A stretch of 18,793 nucleotides of DNA from an uncultured Candidatus Melainabacteria bacterium (GCA_934699705.1 CAKUXD010000033.1:1-18793), one strand, 5' to 3'; shown: positions 6,963 through 15,238, counted from the first letter of the stretch. Notes: a model not told the origin generated them from the sequence alone. Numbers and translations: made by a program.

Positions 6963-7949
6963 ATGTTAGAAAACAACAAAAAACTAGGCGTATTTATAGT
7001 TCCTACTGGTATCGGAGCATCTATTGGCGGATATGCAGGTGATGCCAGTTGTTATGCGAAACTTTTTTCTAAAAATAACACTCTAATAGTTAATCCCAAC
7101 GTCGTTAATGCTGGAGGGTTTTCTGGCATAGATGAGAACATGCTTTATGTTGAAGGTTTTGCAATAGACGAATTTTTTAAGGGTAATATATGCTTACAAA
7201 AAAGTTCCAATAATAGAATTGGCGTAATTTTTGATAAAAGTATTCCGCGAGAAGTTCTTAATATACATATTAACACCATAAACGCAGTAAAAACAGTATA
7301 TGGAATAAATATTAGCGATTACGAAATAACGGAAGAAGAAGTCGGCGTTGATTTTTACGTTGATGAGAGCGGAATATCAACAGGATACGTTAAAAATATT
7401 GAAACACTTTATAAAAGTACAGAAAAGCTTTTAGAACAAGGTTGTGAAGCCATTGGAGTTGTTTGTTTATTTAAAGATGAAGATAGCGAAGAATACGAAA
7501 ATGGTATTGGTGTTGACCCAGTAGGCGGTGTTGAAGCAATAATTTCGCATAGTATCACTAAAAAATATAATATTCCTTGCGCACACTCGCCAGCCTTTGT
7601 GAATTGCGAAATTTCATCAAAAATAGTTAATCCAAAATCAGCGTCAGAATTTATAACACCAACATATCTGCCTTGTATATTAATAGGATTAAATCAAGCT
7701 CCTAAGCTAAATATAAAGGAAGGTATTACGATTAAAAACGTAGATTATTTAATAGTTCCACATAACGCACTTGGATCTATTCCTGTTTTTGAAGCCTTAA
7801 AAAATAATATAAAAATTTATGCAATAAAAGAAAATGTTACCCTTCTTAATGTTACAAACGCGTCAATTAACAAAATCTGTGGTATAAATATAGTAAATAC
7901 ATATCAAGAATGTTTGGAGCAAATCAAAAATGACTTTCAATTGGCGTAA
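6963..7949 (+). CDS. DUF3326 family protein
   Basis: This 328-residue protein matches what I remember of DUF3326. It opens with GVFIVPTGIGASIGGYAGDA (residues 9-28), followed by NPNVVNAG and YVEGFAIDEFF. The central segment RIGVIFDKSIP and a later GIGVDPVGGVEAIISHSITK plus NIPCAHSPAF are also typical of the family. Function is unknown to me; the glycine-rich N-terminal motif suggests a nucleotide or cofactor-binding Rossmann-like fold, which is inference. There is no signal peptide or membrane segment, so it should be cytoplasmic. The family is known mostly from cyanobacteria and plants, which supports the lineage assignment. The start ATG 6963 lacks a Shine-Dalgarno and may be read as a leaderless message. 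Its 3' end overlaps the pilin-like gene by 20 bases, so the two are likely co-transcribed. Confidence 0.78.
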   Translation: MLENNKKLGVFIVPTGIGASIGGYAGDASCYAKLFSKNNTLIVNPNVVNAGGFSGIDENMLYVEGFAIDEFFKGNICLQKSSNNRIGVIFDKSIPREVLNIHINTINAVKTVYGINISDYEITEEEVGVDFYVDESGISTGYVKNIETLYKSTEKLLEQGCEAIGVVCLFKDEDSEEYENGIGVDPVGGVEAIISHSITKKYNIPCAHSPAFVNCEISSKIVNPKSASEFITPTYLPCILIGLNQAPKLNIKEGITIKNVDYLIVPHNALGSIPVFEALKNNIKIYAIKENVTLLNVTNASINKICGINIVNTYQECLEQIKNDFQLA

Positions 7950-9276
7950 ATTTCATATTGGAGCAGTATCATTAGTTGAAATCATGATGATATTTTTCAT
8001 TATTGGGATTGTAACAGTTGCAGGAATGTCATTAAATAAACCAAAGCAAGACTATATGACTAGGATTGCTTTATATAGCGCATTTGTAAACCTTCAAAAT
8101 GCAACACTTAATATTGCAAGTGAAGGACACATAGGTTTAACTACGGAAATAAATGACGGTTGCTTTAAAGATGGAGAGATAGATGAACATGGTTACTACG
8201 TTGTACAACGCTCAGGCCAAATTTGCACATTATACCAAGATACTGCTCCAGGAATAAATTCTAATTTACCTACAGTAGTTGCAAGAAGAACACTAGGAAG
8301 TGATCCTGTTACTGACCCTGGGCTAGATCAAACTCTTTATGCAAGCCTCACAGAGGCTAATTTAAAACAAAAGTTTAAATACTTACAAAGTGGTTTTTGC
8401 CAAAGATTAGCAAGTATTTATAAACTAGAAGATTATAATATCTCTTGTCCTAAAGATATTTCAGACGATTCACTAATTGATGATAGCGTAAACATTCCAT
8501 CTAGTTTTAGGGATTTAACTCCTCAATTATACCTTCCTAATGGTCAAGTTGTTTATATGGGAAAATTTTTATATAATAATTTCAACGGGACAAGACATAT
8601 AATTTCAAGCGATCCACTAAGTCCAGGTTACGACTATTATACAACACATTTGGAAGCTAGAGTAACAGATAGTATAAATATGTTTACAAACATGGACACA
8701 GTAATTAATGATAGCGAATACCAAATTGAACCTAACGAATTTAGACTAAGATTAGCTAAAATGGCAGTAGCTTATGCAGAGCATTATAATCTTCCTGATG
8801 AAACGAAACAAGCAAGCCAATATACTCGAAATATTTTGAGAACGTCAAAAGATTACTTTAATATTTACATTGATATCAACGGTAAAATGGCAGATGATGG
8901 CGACACAGGAAACGGACCTGACAGATTAAACCATGATGTATTTTTATTCCACGTTTACCGCGATGGCGCAGTTAGACCAGCTTACGAAACAGGTTTTCCT
9001 AAAAACTACTTACTTGCAAGAATTATGGTAAAACAAAGCGGAGAAAAACGTTATTCCGTTCTAAATAACAATCCTATATATGCTATGCAGCCAATTACTA
9101 ACGCAGGTTGTTACGCAAATACTGTCGGCGTTTATTCACCAGTATATAATGGTACTGATTATACTGGCATTTGTGGACCTATGACACCACTATCTACTTG
9201 TATTAATCAAGACGGCGACCAAAATTGTCGTGTATTCATAAACAAGCCAAGTTTCATTATAAAGAAATTTAATTAA
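7930..9276 (+). CDS. Large type IV pilin-like protein
   Basis: This is a 448-residue protein with a class III (prepilin) leader. The basic leader MTFNWRKFHIGA is followed by VSLVEIMMIFFIIGIVTVAG, with the conserved Glu at +5 if cleavage by prepilin peptidase is after Ala12. The residue at -1 is thus Ala instead of the usual Gly, although Gly11 precedes it. The hydrophobic helix (13-35) would anchor it in the inner membrane or a pilus. The rest is a large extracytoplasmic domain with several Cys (for example GCFKDGE, QICTLYQ, NAGCYAN, GICGPM, STCINQ), likely forming disulphides. At 448 residues it is much larger than a major pilin (about 150), so a minor pilin, adhesin-like tip or pseudopilin is more likely. 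GGAG (7916-7919) lies 10 bases before the ATG, which is inside the end of the DUF3326 gene. It ends 5 bases from the convergent priA gene. Confidence 0.82.
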   Translation: MTFNWRKFHIGAVSLVEIMMIFFIIGIVTVAGMSLNKPKQDYMTRIALYSAFVNLQNATLNIASEGHIGLTTEINDGCFKDGEIDEHGYYVVQRSGQICTLYQDTAPGINSNLPTVVARRTLGSDPVTDPGLDQTLYASLTEANLKQKFKYLQSGFCQRLASIYKLEDYNISCPKDISDDSLIDDSVNIPSSFRDLTPQLYLPNGQVVYMGKFLYNNFNGTRHIISSDPLSPGYDYYTTHLEARVTDSINMFTNMDTVINDSEYQIEPNEFRLRLAKMAVAYAEHYNLPDETKQASQYTRNILRTSKDYFNIYIDINGKMADDGDTGNGPDRLNHDVFLFHVYRDGAVRPAYETGFPKNYLLARIMVKQSGEKRYSVLNNNPIYAMQPITNAGCYANTVGVYSPVYNGTDYTGICGPMTPLSTCINQDGDQNCRVFINKPSFIIKKFN

Positions 9277-9281
9277 TTTGT

Positions 9282-11483
9282 TTATAAAATATCTATTGGA
9301 TCAACATCTACTGTTAGCTTAATGTCTTTTGGCAACATAATTTGGTGCAAAAATCTTGATACAAAATCATGACCTTTTTCTTCCATACGATTTTTTATCA
9401 AAATTTGGAACCTGAATTTTCCATTTAAACGCTCAAAAACGCACGCTGTTGGACCAAGAATTTCTAATTTTTCAGAAATTCCAAATTTATCCACCATAGT
9501 ATTAAAACGTAAAGCTATTTCCTGAGCTGCTTTTTCAGCTCTAAACTGATTTTCTGCACTTAAAATAAACCTTATTATTTTTGAAAATGGCGGATATTCA
9601 AATTCTTCTCTTGCAACAATTTCTGTATCAAAGAATTGCTTATAATTCTGTTCTCGAGCTGTTTGTAAGGCATAAAAATCAGGGTTATAAGTCTGATATA
9701 ATACATTTCCAGTAAATTCACCACGACCAACACGACCTGCGACCTGCGTAAGAAGTTGAAAACCTCTTTCTGATGCTCTAAAATCAGGCAGATTAAAACT
9801 TGCATCAGCACTAATTACGCCAACAAGTGTAACATTTGGATTATCCAAGCCTTTAGCAATCATTTGAGTTCCAACCAGAATATCAATTTCACCTTTTTGA
9901 AAACTATTTAAAATTTTAATATGCTCATTTTTTCTGGTTAAAGAATCGCTATCTATACGAACAATATTCGCATCATTAAACAATTCCTTCAAATACATTT
10001 CAATCTTTTGAGTTCCAGTTCCTGAATTATGCAACGCATCAGAACCACATTCTGGGCATTCTTCAGGAAAAGACATCGTCTGATTGCAATAATGACAACG
10101 CAATTTACTATCTGCAGAGTGCCAAATCATTGGAATTGCACAATTTGGACATTCAATAACCGTTCCACAAGACTGACATTGCGTATATGTTGAAAATCCT
10201 CGACGATTTATCAAAATAATAACCTGTTGACCTTTTTCTAAAGTCGCTTTTATCTCAGTTTGTAAAGGTTTTGAAATAACACCTCTATAAGCAGCCTGCA
10301 TGTGCGTTTGCATATTAATCACATAAGTTTTTGCTAAAGGCGCATTGTTATAACGACGTTTCATTTCAAATAAAGTATTTGAATTTATAGCCCTATAATA
10401 AGAAGAAATATCTGGCGTTGCAGAGCCTAAAACCAATTTTGCACCATGAAATTCTGCCAGTTTTTCAGCAACAAGTCTTGCATCATAACGTGGAGCAGGA
10501 GAAGTTTGTTTATAAGCACTTTCATGCTCCTCATCAATAATTATTAATCCAATATTTTTTAAAGGAGCAAAAACTGCAGAACGAGCGCCTGCAAGGATTT
10601 TTATATCATTTTTATAAAGTTTTTGCCAAACATCATACCGCTCACCTTCTGAAATTGAACTGTGCCAAATAGCAATATCTTCTATTCCGAATTTTCGCGC
10701 TAAACGCTTTGTCAATTGCGACGCAAGAGCAATTTCTGGCGCTAAAAATAAAACATTTTTACCAGCTTCTATCGTATCTTTAATTAACTTAAAATATACT
10801 TCTGTCTTACCTGAAGCCGTTACACCATGAATTAAAATTGGAGTTTTAACCTCTTTTAACTTTGATATTTTTTCATATACTTCTTTTTGCTCACCTTGAA
10901 GTTCATATAAATCTTCTTTTTTAGTATCTGAAAAAATAGACAGAGGATTTCGATACAATTCATCTTCGACAATTTTTAAACATCCTAAACCTTCGAGTTT
11001 TTTTATCGTAGCCCTTGTTGTTTTAGCTAATTTTTCAAACTCTGATAAATTGACACGTTTAAATTTTTCAAGCAAATCTAAAACCTGCAATTGACGCTTT
11101 GTTGCGCCATCTTTTTTAACAAATTCAACCAAAGACTCTGTTTTTGCATTTTTGTCAATTAATTTTAATGGAATAGCCATATTTAAAACAGTTACAAAAT
11201 CGCAACAATAATAGTTTGCAACCCACTCTAAAAGTTTTAAATATTCAAGCGAAAACAAGGGTTTTTCATCAAGAATTTTGCTAATTTTTTTTGCTTTAAT
11301 TTCTGAAGGTAAATAATCCGAAAACCCTACTATAAACGCATTAATTAATCCCTGACGACCAAATGGTACTTGTACCGCCTGCCCAATTTTGATAACAGGT
11401 TTAAACTCATCAGGGATTAAATAACTAAAAGTTTTTACGCCCAAGCCCTTGATATTTACAAGAACTAAAGCATATTTATTCAC
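9282..11483 (-). CDS. priA: Primosomal protein N' (replication restart helicase PriA)
   Basis: This is a superfamily 2 DNA helicase that recognises stalled or repaired forks and reloads the replicative helicase. The 733 residues match E. coli PriA (732). The N-terminal 3'-DNA-end-binding domain includes GQAVQVPFGRQ (about 34-44). Walker A GVTASGKTE is at 220-228, the DEEH box (IIIDEEHESAYKQ) at 317-320, and motif III GSAT at 353-356. A zinc-binding region with eight Cys in CxxC pairs lies at about 436-479 (CQSCG, CPNC, CHYC, CPECG). The late helicase motif QVAGRVGRG follows, then a C-terminal domain. The start is GTG at 11483, overlapping the PC4-like stop by one base, with AGGTGG 7 bases upstream. 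This is the last gene of the nusB-ftsY-peptidase-PC4 unit. Its end is 5 bases from the convergent pilin-like gene, with no terminator visible. Confidence 0.96.
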   Translation of the reverse strand: MNKYALVLVNIKGLGVKTFSYLIPDEFKPVIKIGQAVQVPFGRQGLINAFIVGFSDYLPSEIKAKKISKILDEKPLFSLEYLKLLEWVANYYCCDFVTVLNMAIPLKLIDKNAKTESLVEFVKKDGATKRQLQVLDLLEKFKRVNLSEFEKLAKTTRATIKKLEGLGCLKIVEDELYRNPLSIFSDTKKEDLYELQGEQKEVYEKISKLKEVKTPILIHGVTASGKTEVYFKLIKDTIEAGKNVLFLAPEIALASQLTKRLARKFGIEDIAIWHSSISEGERYDVWQKLYKNDIKILAGARSAVFAPLKNIGLIIIDEEHESAYKQTSPAPRYDARLVAEKLAEFHGAKLVLGSATPDISSYYRAINSNTLFEMKRRYNNAPLAKTYVINMQTHMQAAYRGVISKPLQTEIKATLEKGQQVIILINRRGFSTYTQCQSCGTVIECPNCAIPMIWHSADSKLRCHYCNQTMSFPEECPECGSDALHNSGTGTQKIEMYLKELFNDANIVRIDSDSLTRKNEHIKILNSFQKGEIDILVGTQMIAKGLDNPNVTLVGVISADASFNLPDFRASERGFQLLTQVAGRVGRGEFTGNVLYQTYNPDFYALQTAREQNYKQFFDTEIVAREEFEYPPFSKIIRFILSAENQFRAEKAAQEIALRFNTMVDKFGISEKLEILGPTACVFERLNGKFRFQILIKNRMEEKGHDFVSRFLHQIMLPKDIKLTVDVDPIDIL

Positions 11484-11725
11484 TATTCTTCCACCTCAGT
11501 TGTAAATTCTTTCATAGCTTCGTCAATAGCGTCGCGTAAGATTTCTAAGTTTTCTGGTGAACAAGTTACGCCTTTTTTAGTTGGTAACCAAGTTTGACCA
11601 TCATCAGTCGTATAGTGTATTCTTAAATCTAAATAAGATTTTCCTTTATATTCATTAATTGAAATTTGCATTTGTTCAGTAGCACTTCTTGGTACAACTG
11701 CGATTAATTTAGGTTCTTGTGCCAT
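11483..11725 (-). CDS. PC4/p15-like single-stranded DNA-binding protein
   Basis: This 80-residue protein matches the PC4 (transcriptional coactivator p15) domain found in eukaryotic PC4 and in bacterial YdbC-type proteins. The core is NEYKGKSYLDLRIHYTTDDG, then WLPTKKGVTCSPENLEILRD, the 'KPTkKGi.Lt.e...L' pattern of the family's ssDNA-binding sheet plus helix. Known members dimerise and bind unpaired DNA; bacterial roles are poorly defined. The acidic tail (EFTTEVEE) is unlike the basic or serine-rich extension of eukaryotic PC4. A strong Shine-Dalgarno AAGGAG (11733-11738) lies 7 bases before the ATG, the best in this operon, suggesting high expression. It overlaps the priA start by one base, so it may act in replication restart or DNA repair; that link is inference from position. 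Confidence 0.82.
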   Translation of the reverse strand: MAQEPKLIAVVPRSATEQMQISINEYKGKSYLDLRIHYTTDDGQTWLPTKKGVTCSPENLEILRDAIDEAMKEFTTEVEE

Positions 11726-11758
11726 TTTTTATCTCCTTTTGTTTATTTCCTAAAAAAA

Positions 11759-12382
11759 TTATATCATAGAATTTATATAATCAAATATTTTATGAACAGG
11801 TTTAACCAAAGTCTTTACATCTACTGTTTCATCAAGTTCTAAAGTTATAGTCGGAATTTCTCTTTCAATTCCGCAATAAGTGCCAAAACTTCCTGGAGTC
11901 GGATAACCAATATCACTTTGAACTGGGTAGCCAATAATTTTTGAGATTTCTTCTGCATATTCTAAAGCATCACCGTCGTAATTCACGACACAATACGGAG
12001 AATGAAGGGTTAATATGAACTTTGGCTTATATTCTTCCAAAATTTCAACCATAAACCTTGTTTCAACTTCACTTGCAGGTTCATTTCCACCAAAATAATC
12101 TCTATCCTCAGATAAAATCCAGTTATTAGTCGGAAAATTTCTATTCAAATCAACTTTATTTGAATTTTGACGAATATTTAAACTCATTCCATCAGGATTT
12201 AAACAAGGAATAAAAAGCATTTGAGAATTATCATTCTCTTTTAAATATTCCTCAATTAAAAATTTACCCTGCGGTTCATCACCATGAAAAACGCCAATAA
12301 TAAGAACTTGCTTATTATTTTCATTCCCTAAAAGTTGAATTTTATTACCTAATTTTGAAAAAGTTTCTTTTAAAATTTTCAT
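11759..12382 (-). CDS. M14-type zinc carboxypeptidase, murein tripeptide amidase (MpaA)-like
   Basis: This 207-residue protein has the hallmarks of an M14 metallopeptidase. The zinc ligands are His33 and Glu36 in GVFHGDEPQG, and His127 in LTLHSPY. The substrate-binding Asn80-Arg81 lies in DLNRNFPTNNW, and the catalytic Glu182 in TLELDE. The NxDLNRNFP context and small size resemble MpaA, which releases diaminopimelate from murein tripeptide in the cytoplasm, but succinylglutamate desuccinylase-like and other M14 amidases remain possible. There is no signal peptide, so it is cytoplasmic. The ATG overlaps the ftsY stop (ATGA), so translation is probably coupled. A 33-base gap separates it from the PC4-like gene. 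If the MpaA role is right it would recycle cell-wall peptides; the link to ftsY and priA is probably operon convenience only. Confidence 0.78.
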   Translation of the reverse strand: MKILKETFSKLGNKIQLLGNENNKQVLIIGVFHGDEPQGKFLIEEYLKENDNSQMLFIPCLNPDGMSLNIRQNSNKVDLNRNFPTNNWILSEDRDYFGGNEPASEVETRFMVEILEEYKPKFILTLHSPYCVVNYDGDALEYAEEISKIIGYPVQSDIGYPTPGSFGTYCGIEREIPTITLELDETVDVKTLVKPVHKIFDYINSMI

Positions 12383-13290
12383 GAGAATAACGCATTTATG
12401 AAATCGTTTGGAACAAACTCTTTCAAGTCTTCCATTTTTTCACCCACACCAATTAATTTTACTGGAAGTTTTAATTCTTTTGCAATTGCTAAAACTATCG
12501 CACCTTTTGCAGAACCATCAAGTTTAGTTAAAGCAACAGAAGTTAAATTTACAGCTTCTGTAAAAATTTTAGCCTGTTGTAAACCGTTTTGACCTGTATT
12601 AGCATCTAAAACTAAAATGGTTTCTCTTAATGAATCAGGAGCTTTTTTATCAACAACCGCCTTAATTTTAGCTAATTCTTCCATTAAATTAAATTTATTT
12701 TGCAAACGTCCTGCAGTATCAATTAAAAGTATATCAAAATTTTCATTTTTTGCTTTTTCAATCGCTTCATAAACTACTGCCGCAGGATCACCCTTATCTT
12801 TTCTAACAATATCCGCTCCTGCTCGTTTTGACCAGATATCTAATTGTTCTTCAGCGGCAGCTCTGAAAGTATCAGCAGCCGCAACCAAAACCTTTTTACC
12901 TGATTGTTTAAATTGATAAGCTAATTTACCGATTAAAGTCGTTTTTCCAACTCCGTTAACGCCAGTAATAAAATAAATATTCAACCCGTCTGATAGTTTT
13001 AATTTAGTATCGCCAGCTTGATTTAATGTTTCTATAAAGGAATTTTTTAAATAATCTTTGACTTCTGAAGGTTTAACTTTTGATTGATTACGTAAATTGT
13101 CAACCAATTCAGAAGCATAATTAACGCCTAAATCAGCACTAATCAATAAATCTTCCATATCTTCTAAAACAAATTCTGAAAATTCCGGTTCTTCTTGGAT
13201 TGTATCAACGACATTGCCCACAAGTGATTGAGCGGTTTTTGATACAGTCTTTTTTAAATTTTCAAAACTATTTTGAAAGAAGTTAAACAT
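12379..13290 (-). CDS. ftsY: Signal recognition particle receptor FtsY
   Basis: This GTPase docks SRP-ribosome complexes at the membrane for co-translational insertion. The N domain (about 1-95) begins MFNFFQNSFENLKKTVSKTA, an amphipathic basic helix that may act as the membrane-targeting sequence. The GTPase domain has the P-loop GVNGVGKTT (110-118), DTFRAAAEEQL (140-150), DTAGRLQN (191-198), TKLDGSAKG (255-263) and the C-terminal GVGEKMEDLKEFVP. At 303 residues it is essentially an NG domain: the long acidic A domain of E. coli FtsY (about 497 residues) is absent, as in many non-proteobacteria. The start ATG overlaps the nusB stop (TAATG). The nusB-ftsY pairing is also known in cyanobacteria. 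Confidence 0.96.
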   Translation of the reverse strand: MFNFFQNSFENLKKTVSKTAQSLVGNVVDTIQEEPEFSEFVLEDMEDLLISADLGVNYASELVDNLRNQSKVKPSEVKDYLKNSFIETLNQAGDTKLKLSDGLNIYFITGVNGVGKTTLIGKLAYQFKQSGKKVLVAAADTFRAAAEEQLDIWSKRAGADIVRKDKGDPAAVVYEAIEKAKNENFDILLIDTAGRLQNKFNLMEELAKIKAVVDKKAPDSLRETILVLDANTGQNGLQQAKIFTEAVNLTSVALTKLDGSAKGAIVLAIAKELKLPVKLIGVGEKMEDLKEFVPNDFINALFS

Positions 13291-13949
13291 TATTTAATCC
13301 CTAATTCATAAACAACTTTTGCTAAAATTCCGTTAATAAAAGAAGAACTATCTTCAGTTGAATATTTTTTAGCTAATTCAACCGCTTCGTCAATAACAAC
13401 CTTATGAGGGACTTCTTGTATAAACATTAACTCAGTAATTGCAATTCTTAAAATATCCTTGTCAACTTTTACTAATCTATCAAAATCCCAACCATGCGCA
13501 AAATCTTTAATTTGTTTATCAACTTCGTCGTGATGTTGCTTAAACATTTCCGCAATTTTAACCGCATAGCCTTGAACTTCTGTTTTATTTTCCAAGGTTG
13601 TAAATTCAGCTATTTCTAAAGCTGCTAAGGCTTTTTCAGAAATTTCCAACAATTCGTCAATTTTATTTTTCATATCAGAAGTTAAAGGAAGTGGTACAGG
13701 AACATTTGAAACTTCCAATGGACGAGCTAAATTTGTTTTATGATTTGCTTCATATTCGTCAATATATTGCTTCATATCAATTAATGGTCCAATGGCTAAA
13801 TTTAAGTCATTCGTTGCATTATTTGTTAAAATTCTAACAGATTTTAACAAAATTTCATTAAAATCAGATGTTGAATATTTGGAAATTACTTTATCAAATT
13901 GTGAGAATAAAATTAACGCTAATTCTCTTGCTGCTCTACGTGCTTGCAT
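13290..13949 (-). CDS. nusB: Transcription antitermination factor NusB, long cyanobacterial type
   Basis: NusB binds boxA RNA with NusE/S10 and keeps RNA polymerase from terminating early, mainly in rRNA operons. The N-terminal MQARRAARELALILFSQFDK and the C-terminal DILRIAITELMFIQEVPHKV followed by DEAVELAKKYSTEDSSSFINGILAKV are diagnostic. The 219 residues exceed E. coli NusB (139) by about 80. The extra material lies between the first helix and the C-terminal domain (roughly residues 45-125) and is helical and charged; I recall the same layout in cyanobacterial NusB. AGAGGT (13954-13959) lies 4 bases before the ATG. It heads an operon with ftsY, the M14 peptidase, the PC4-like gene and priA, with a divergent promoter region shared with deoB. 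Confidence 0.93.
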   Translation of the reverse strand: MQARRAARELALILFSQFDKVISKYSTSDFNEILLKSVRILTNNATNDLNLAIGPLIDMKQYIDEYEANHKTNLARPLEVSNVPVPLPLTSDMKNKIDELLEISEKALAALEIAEFTTLENKTEVQGYAVKIAEMFKQHHDEVDKQIKDFAHGWDFDRLVKVDKDILRIAITELMFIQEVPHKVVIDEAVELAKKYSTEDSSSFINGILAKVVYELGIK

Positions 13950-13973
13950 ATATACCTCTAAATTTTCCTGTGT

Positions 13974-14002
13974 ACTTTACTGTTAATTTTATGCTAACAC
14001 AA
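13974..14002 (-). promoter_or_regulatory. Candidate promoter for the nusB-priA operon
   Basis: On the minus strand TTGTGT (complement of 13997-14002) and TAAAGT (complement of 13974-13979) are separated by 17 bases. Transcription would start about 15-20 bases before the ATG, consistent with the AGAGGT ribosome-binding site. Confidence 0.5.
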
Positions 14003-14014
14003 AATTTTTTTTCA

Positions 14015-14023
14015 TGGTATATT
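14015..14023 (+). promoter_or_regulatory. Candidate extended -10 promoter of deoB
   Basis: TGGTATATT is an extended -10 element (TG-n-TATATT) 40 bases before the deoB ATG. No good -35 is seen at the usual distance, which an extended -10 can tolerate. It sits next to the divergent nusB promoter. Confidence 0.5.
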
Positions 14024-14062
14024 TTAATCAGGAGTTTATATTAAAAAGAAAGGTATTAAAAC

Positions 14063-15238
14063 ATGAAAAGAGCAATTGTAGTAGTTATCGACTCAATGGG
14101 TATTGGTGCAATGCCTGATTGCAAAGACTTTAACGATATTCCAGAATGCAACACCTTAAAAAATGTTTGCGAATTTAATAATGGTTTAAACGTTCCAAAC
14201 TTAGCAAAATTAGGTTTAGGCAACATTCAGAATTTCAAAGGCATCGAAAAAGTTTCAAACCCAATCGGTCAATACGGTACAATGAAGGAAAAATCTAATG
14301 GTAAAGATACAACAACTGGACACTGGGAAATGGCTGGTATTGTTTTAAAAGAAGCCTTTAAAACCTTCACTCAAACTGGTTTTCCTCAAGATATCATTGA
14401 TGAATTTATAAAAAGAACAAATTGTGGCGGAATTTTAGCTAACTGCGCAGCAAGCGGTACGAAAGTAATCGTTGATTATAACGACGAACATCAAAAAACA
14501 AAATACCCTATTATTTACACATCTGCAGACAGCGTATTCCAAATCGCAGTAGATACAGACGTAATACCGCTAGAAACACTATATGACTGGTGTCAAATCG
14601 CAAGAAAAATGTTTGACGATTTAGGTGTTACTGTTTCTCGTGTAATCGCAAGACCTTACCATTTAGTTGACGGAGTTCCTACTCGTATAGGCAAAGATAG
14701 ACGCGACTACGTTCTTGCACCTGATCAAGACACAATACTTACAGATGTTGAAAAATCAAATGGTACTGTTATTGCAATCGGCAAAATAGAAGATATTTTC
14801 TGCAAACAAGGCGTAACTCACGCTATTCACACAGGTTCTAACAAAGAAGGCTTAGAATTAACACTAAAAGCAATCAATAATACTCTTGATTTAAAATCAA
14901 TTGCTTACAAAGATGTTCCAAATGCAGATAAATCTTTAATTTTCACAAATTTAGTTGATACAGATATGCTATTTGGACATAGAAACGATGCCAAAGGCTA
15001 CGGTCAGGCAATTGAAGAAATTGATACATACATTCCAAAATTCATCGACGCTATGGGCGAAGACGATTACTTAATCATTACCGCAGACCATGGTTGCGAC
15101 CCAACTGTACCTGGAACAGACCATACTCGTGAATACGTTCCAATTCTTGTTTACAGCAAAAAACTAGAACCAAAAGACTTAGGAATGCTTGATGGTTTAG
15201 ATTCTGTATCAAAATTTGTAAAAGAATGGATTTTTTAA
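14063..15238 (+). CDS. deoB: Phosphopentomutase
   Basis: This enzyme interconverts ribose-1-phosphate or deoxyribose-1-phosphate with the 5-phosphates in nucleoside breakdown and salvage. It is a metal-dependent member of the alkaline phosphatase superfamily. The 391 residues match the usual length (about 390-410). Metal and catalytic sites are visible: Asp10 in VVVIDSMGIG, Thr85 in GKDTTTGHWEM, Asp301 and His306 in VDTDMLFGHRND, Asp342-His343 in TADHGCDP, and His354 in GTDHTREYVP. Numbering agrees well with what I recall of Bacillus cereus DeoB. AAGAAAGG (14046-14053) lies 9 bases before the ATG. The gene appears to stand alone and ends 61 bases before the ferredoxin gene. With hpt elsewhere in the window it fits a purine salvage role. 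Confidence 0.96.
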   Translation: MKRAIVVVIDSMGIGAMPDCKDFNDIPECNTLKNVCEFNNGLNVPNLAKLGLGNIQNFKGIEKVSNPIGQYGTMKEKSNGKDTTTGHWEMAGIVLKEAFKTFTQTGFPQDIIDEFIKRTNCGGILANCAASGTKVIVDYNDEHQKTKYPIIYTSADSVFQIAVDTDVIPLETLYDWCQIARKMFDDLGVTVSRVIARPYHLVDGVPTRIGKDRRDYVLAPDQDTILTDVEKSNGTVIAIGKIEDIFCKQGVTHAIHTGSNKEGLELTLKAINNTLDLKSIAYKDVPNADKSLIFTNLVDTDMLFGHRNDAKGYGQAIEEIDTYIPKFIDAMGEDDYLIITADHGCDPTVPGTDHTREYVPILVYSKKLEPKDLGMLDGLDSVSKFVKEWIF

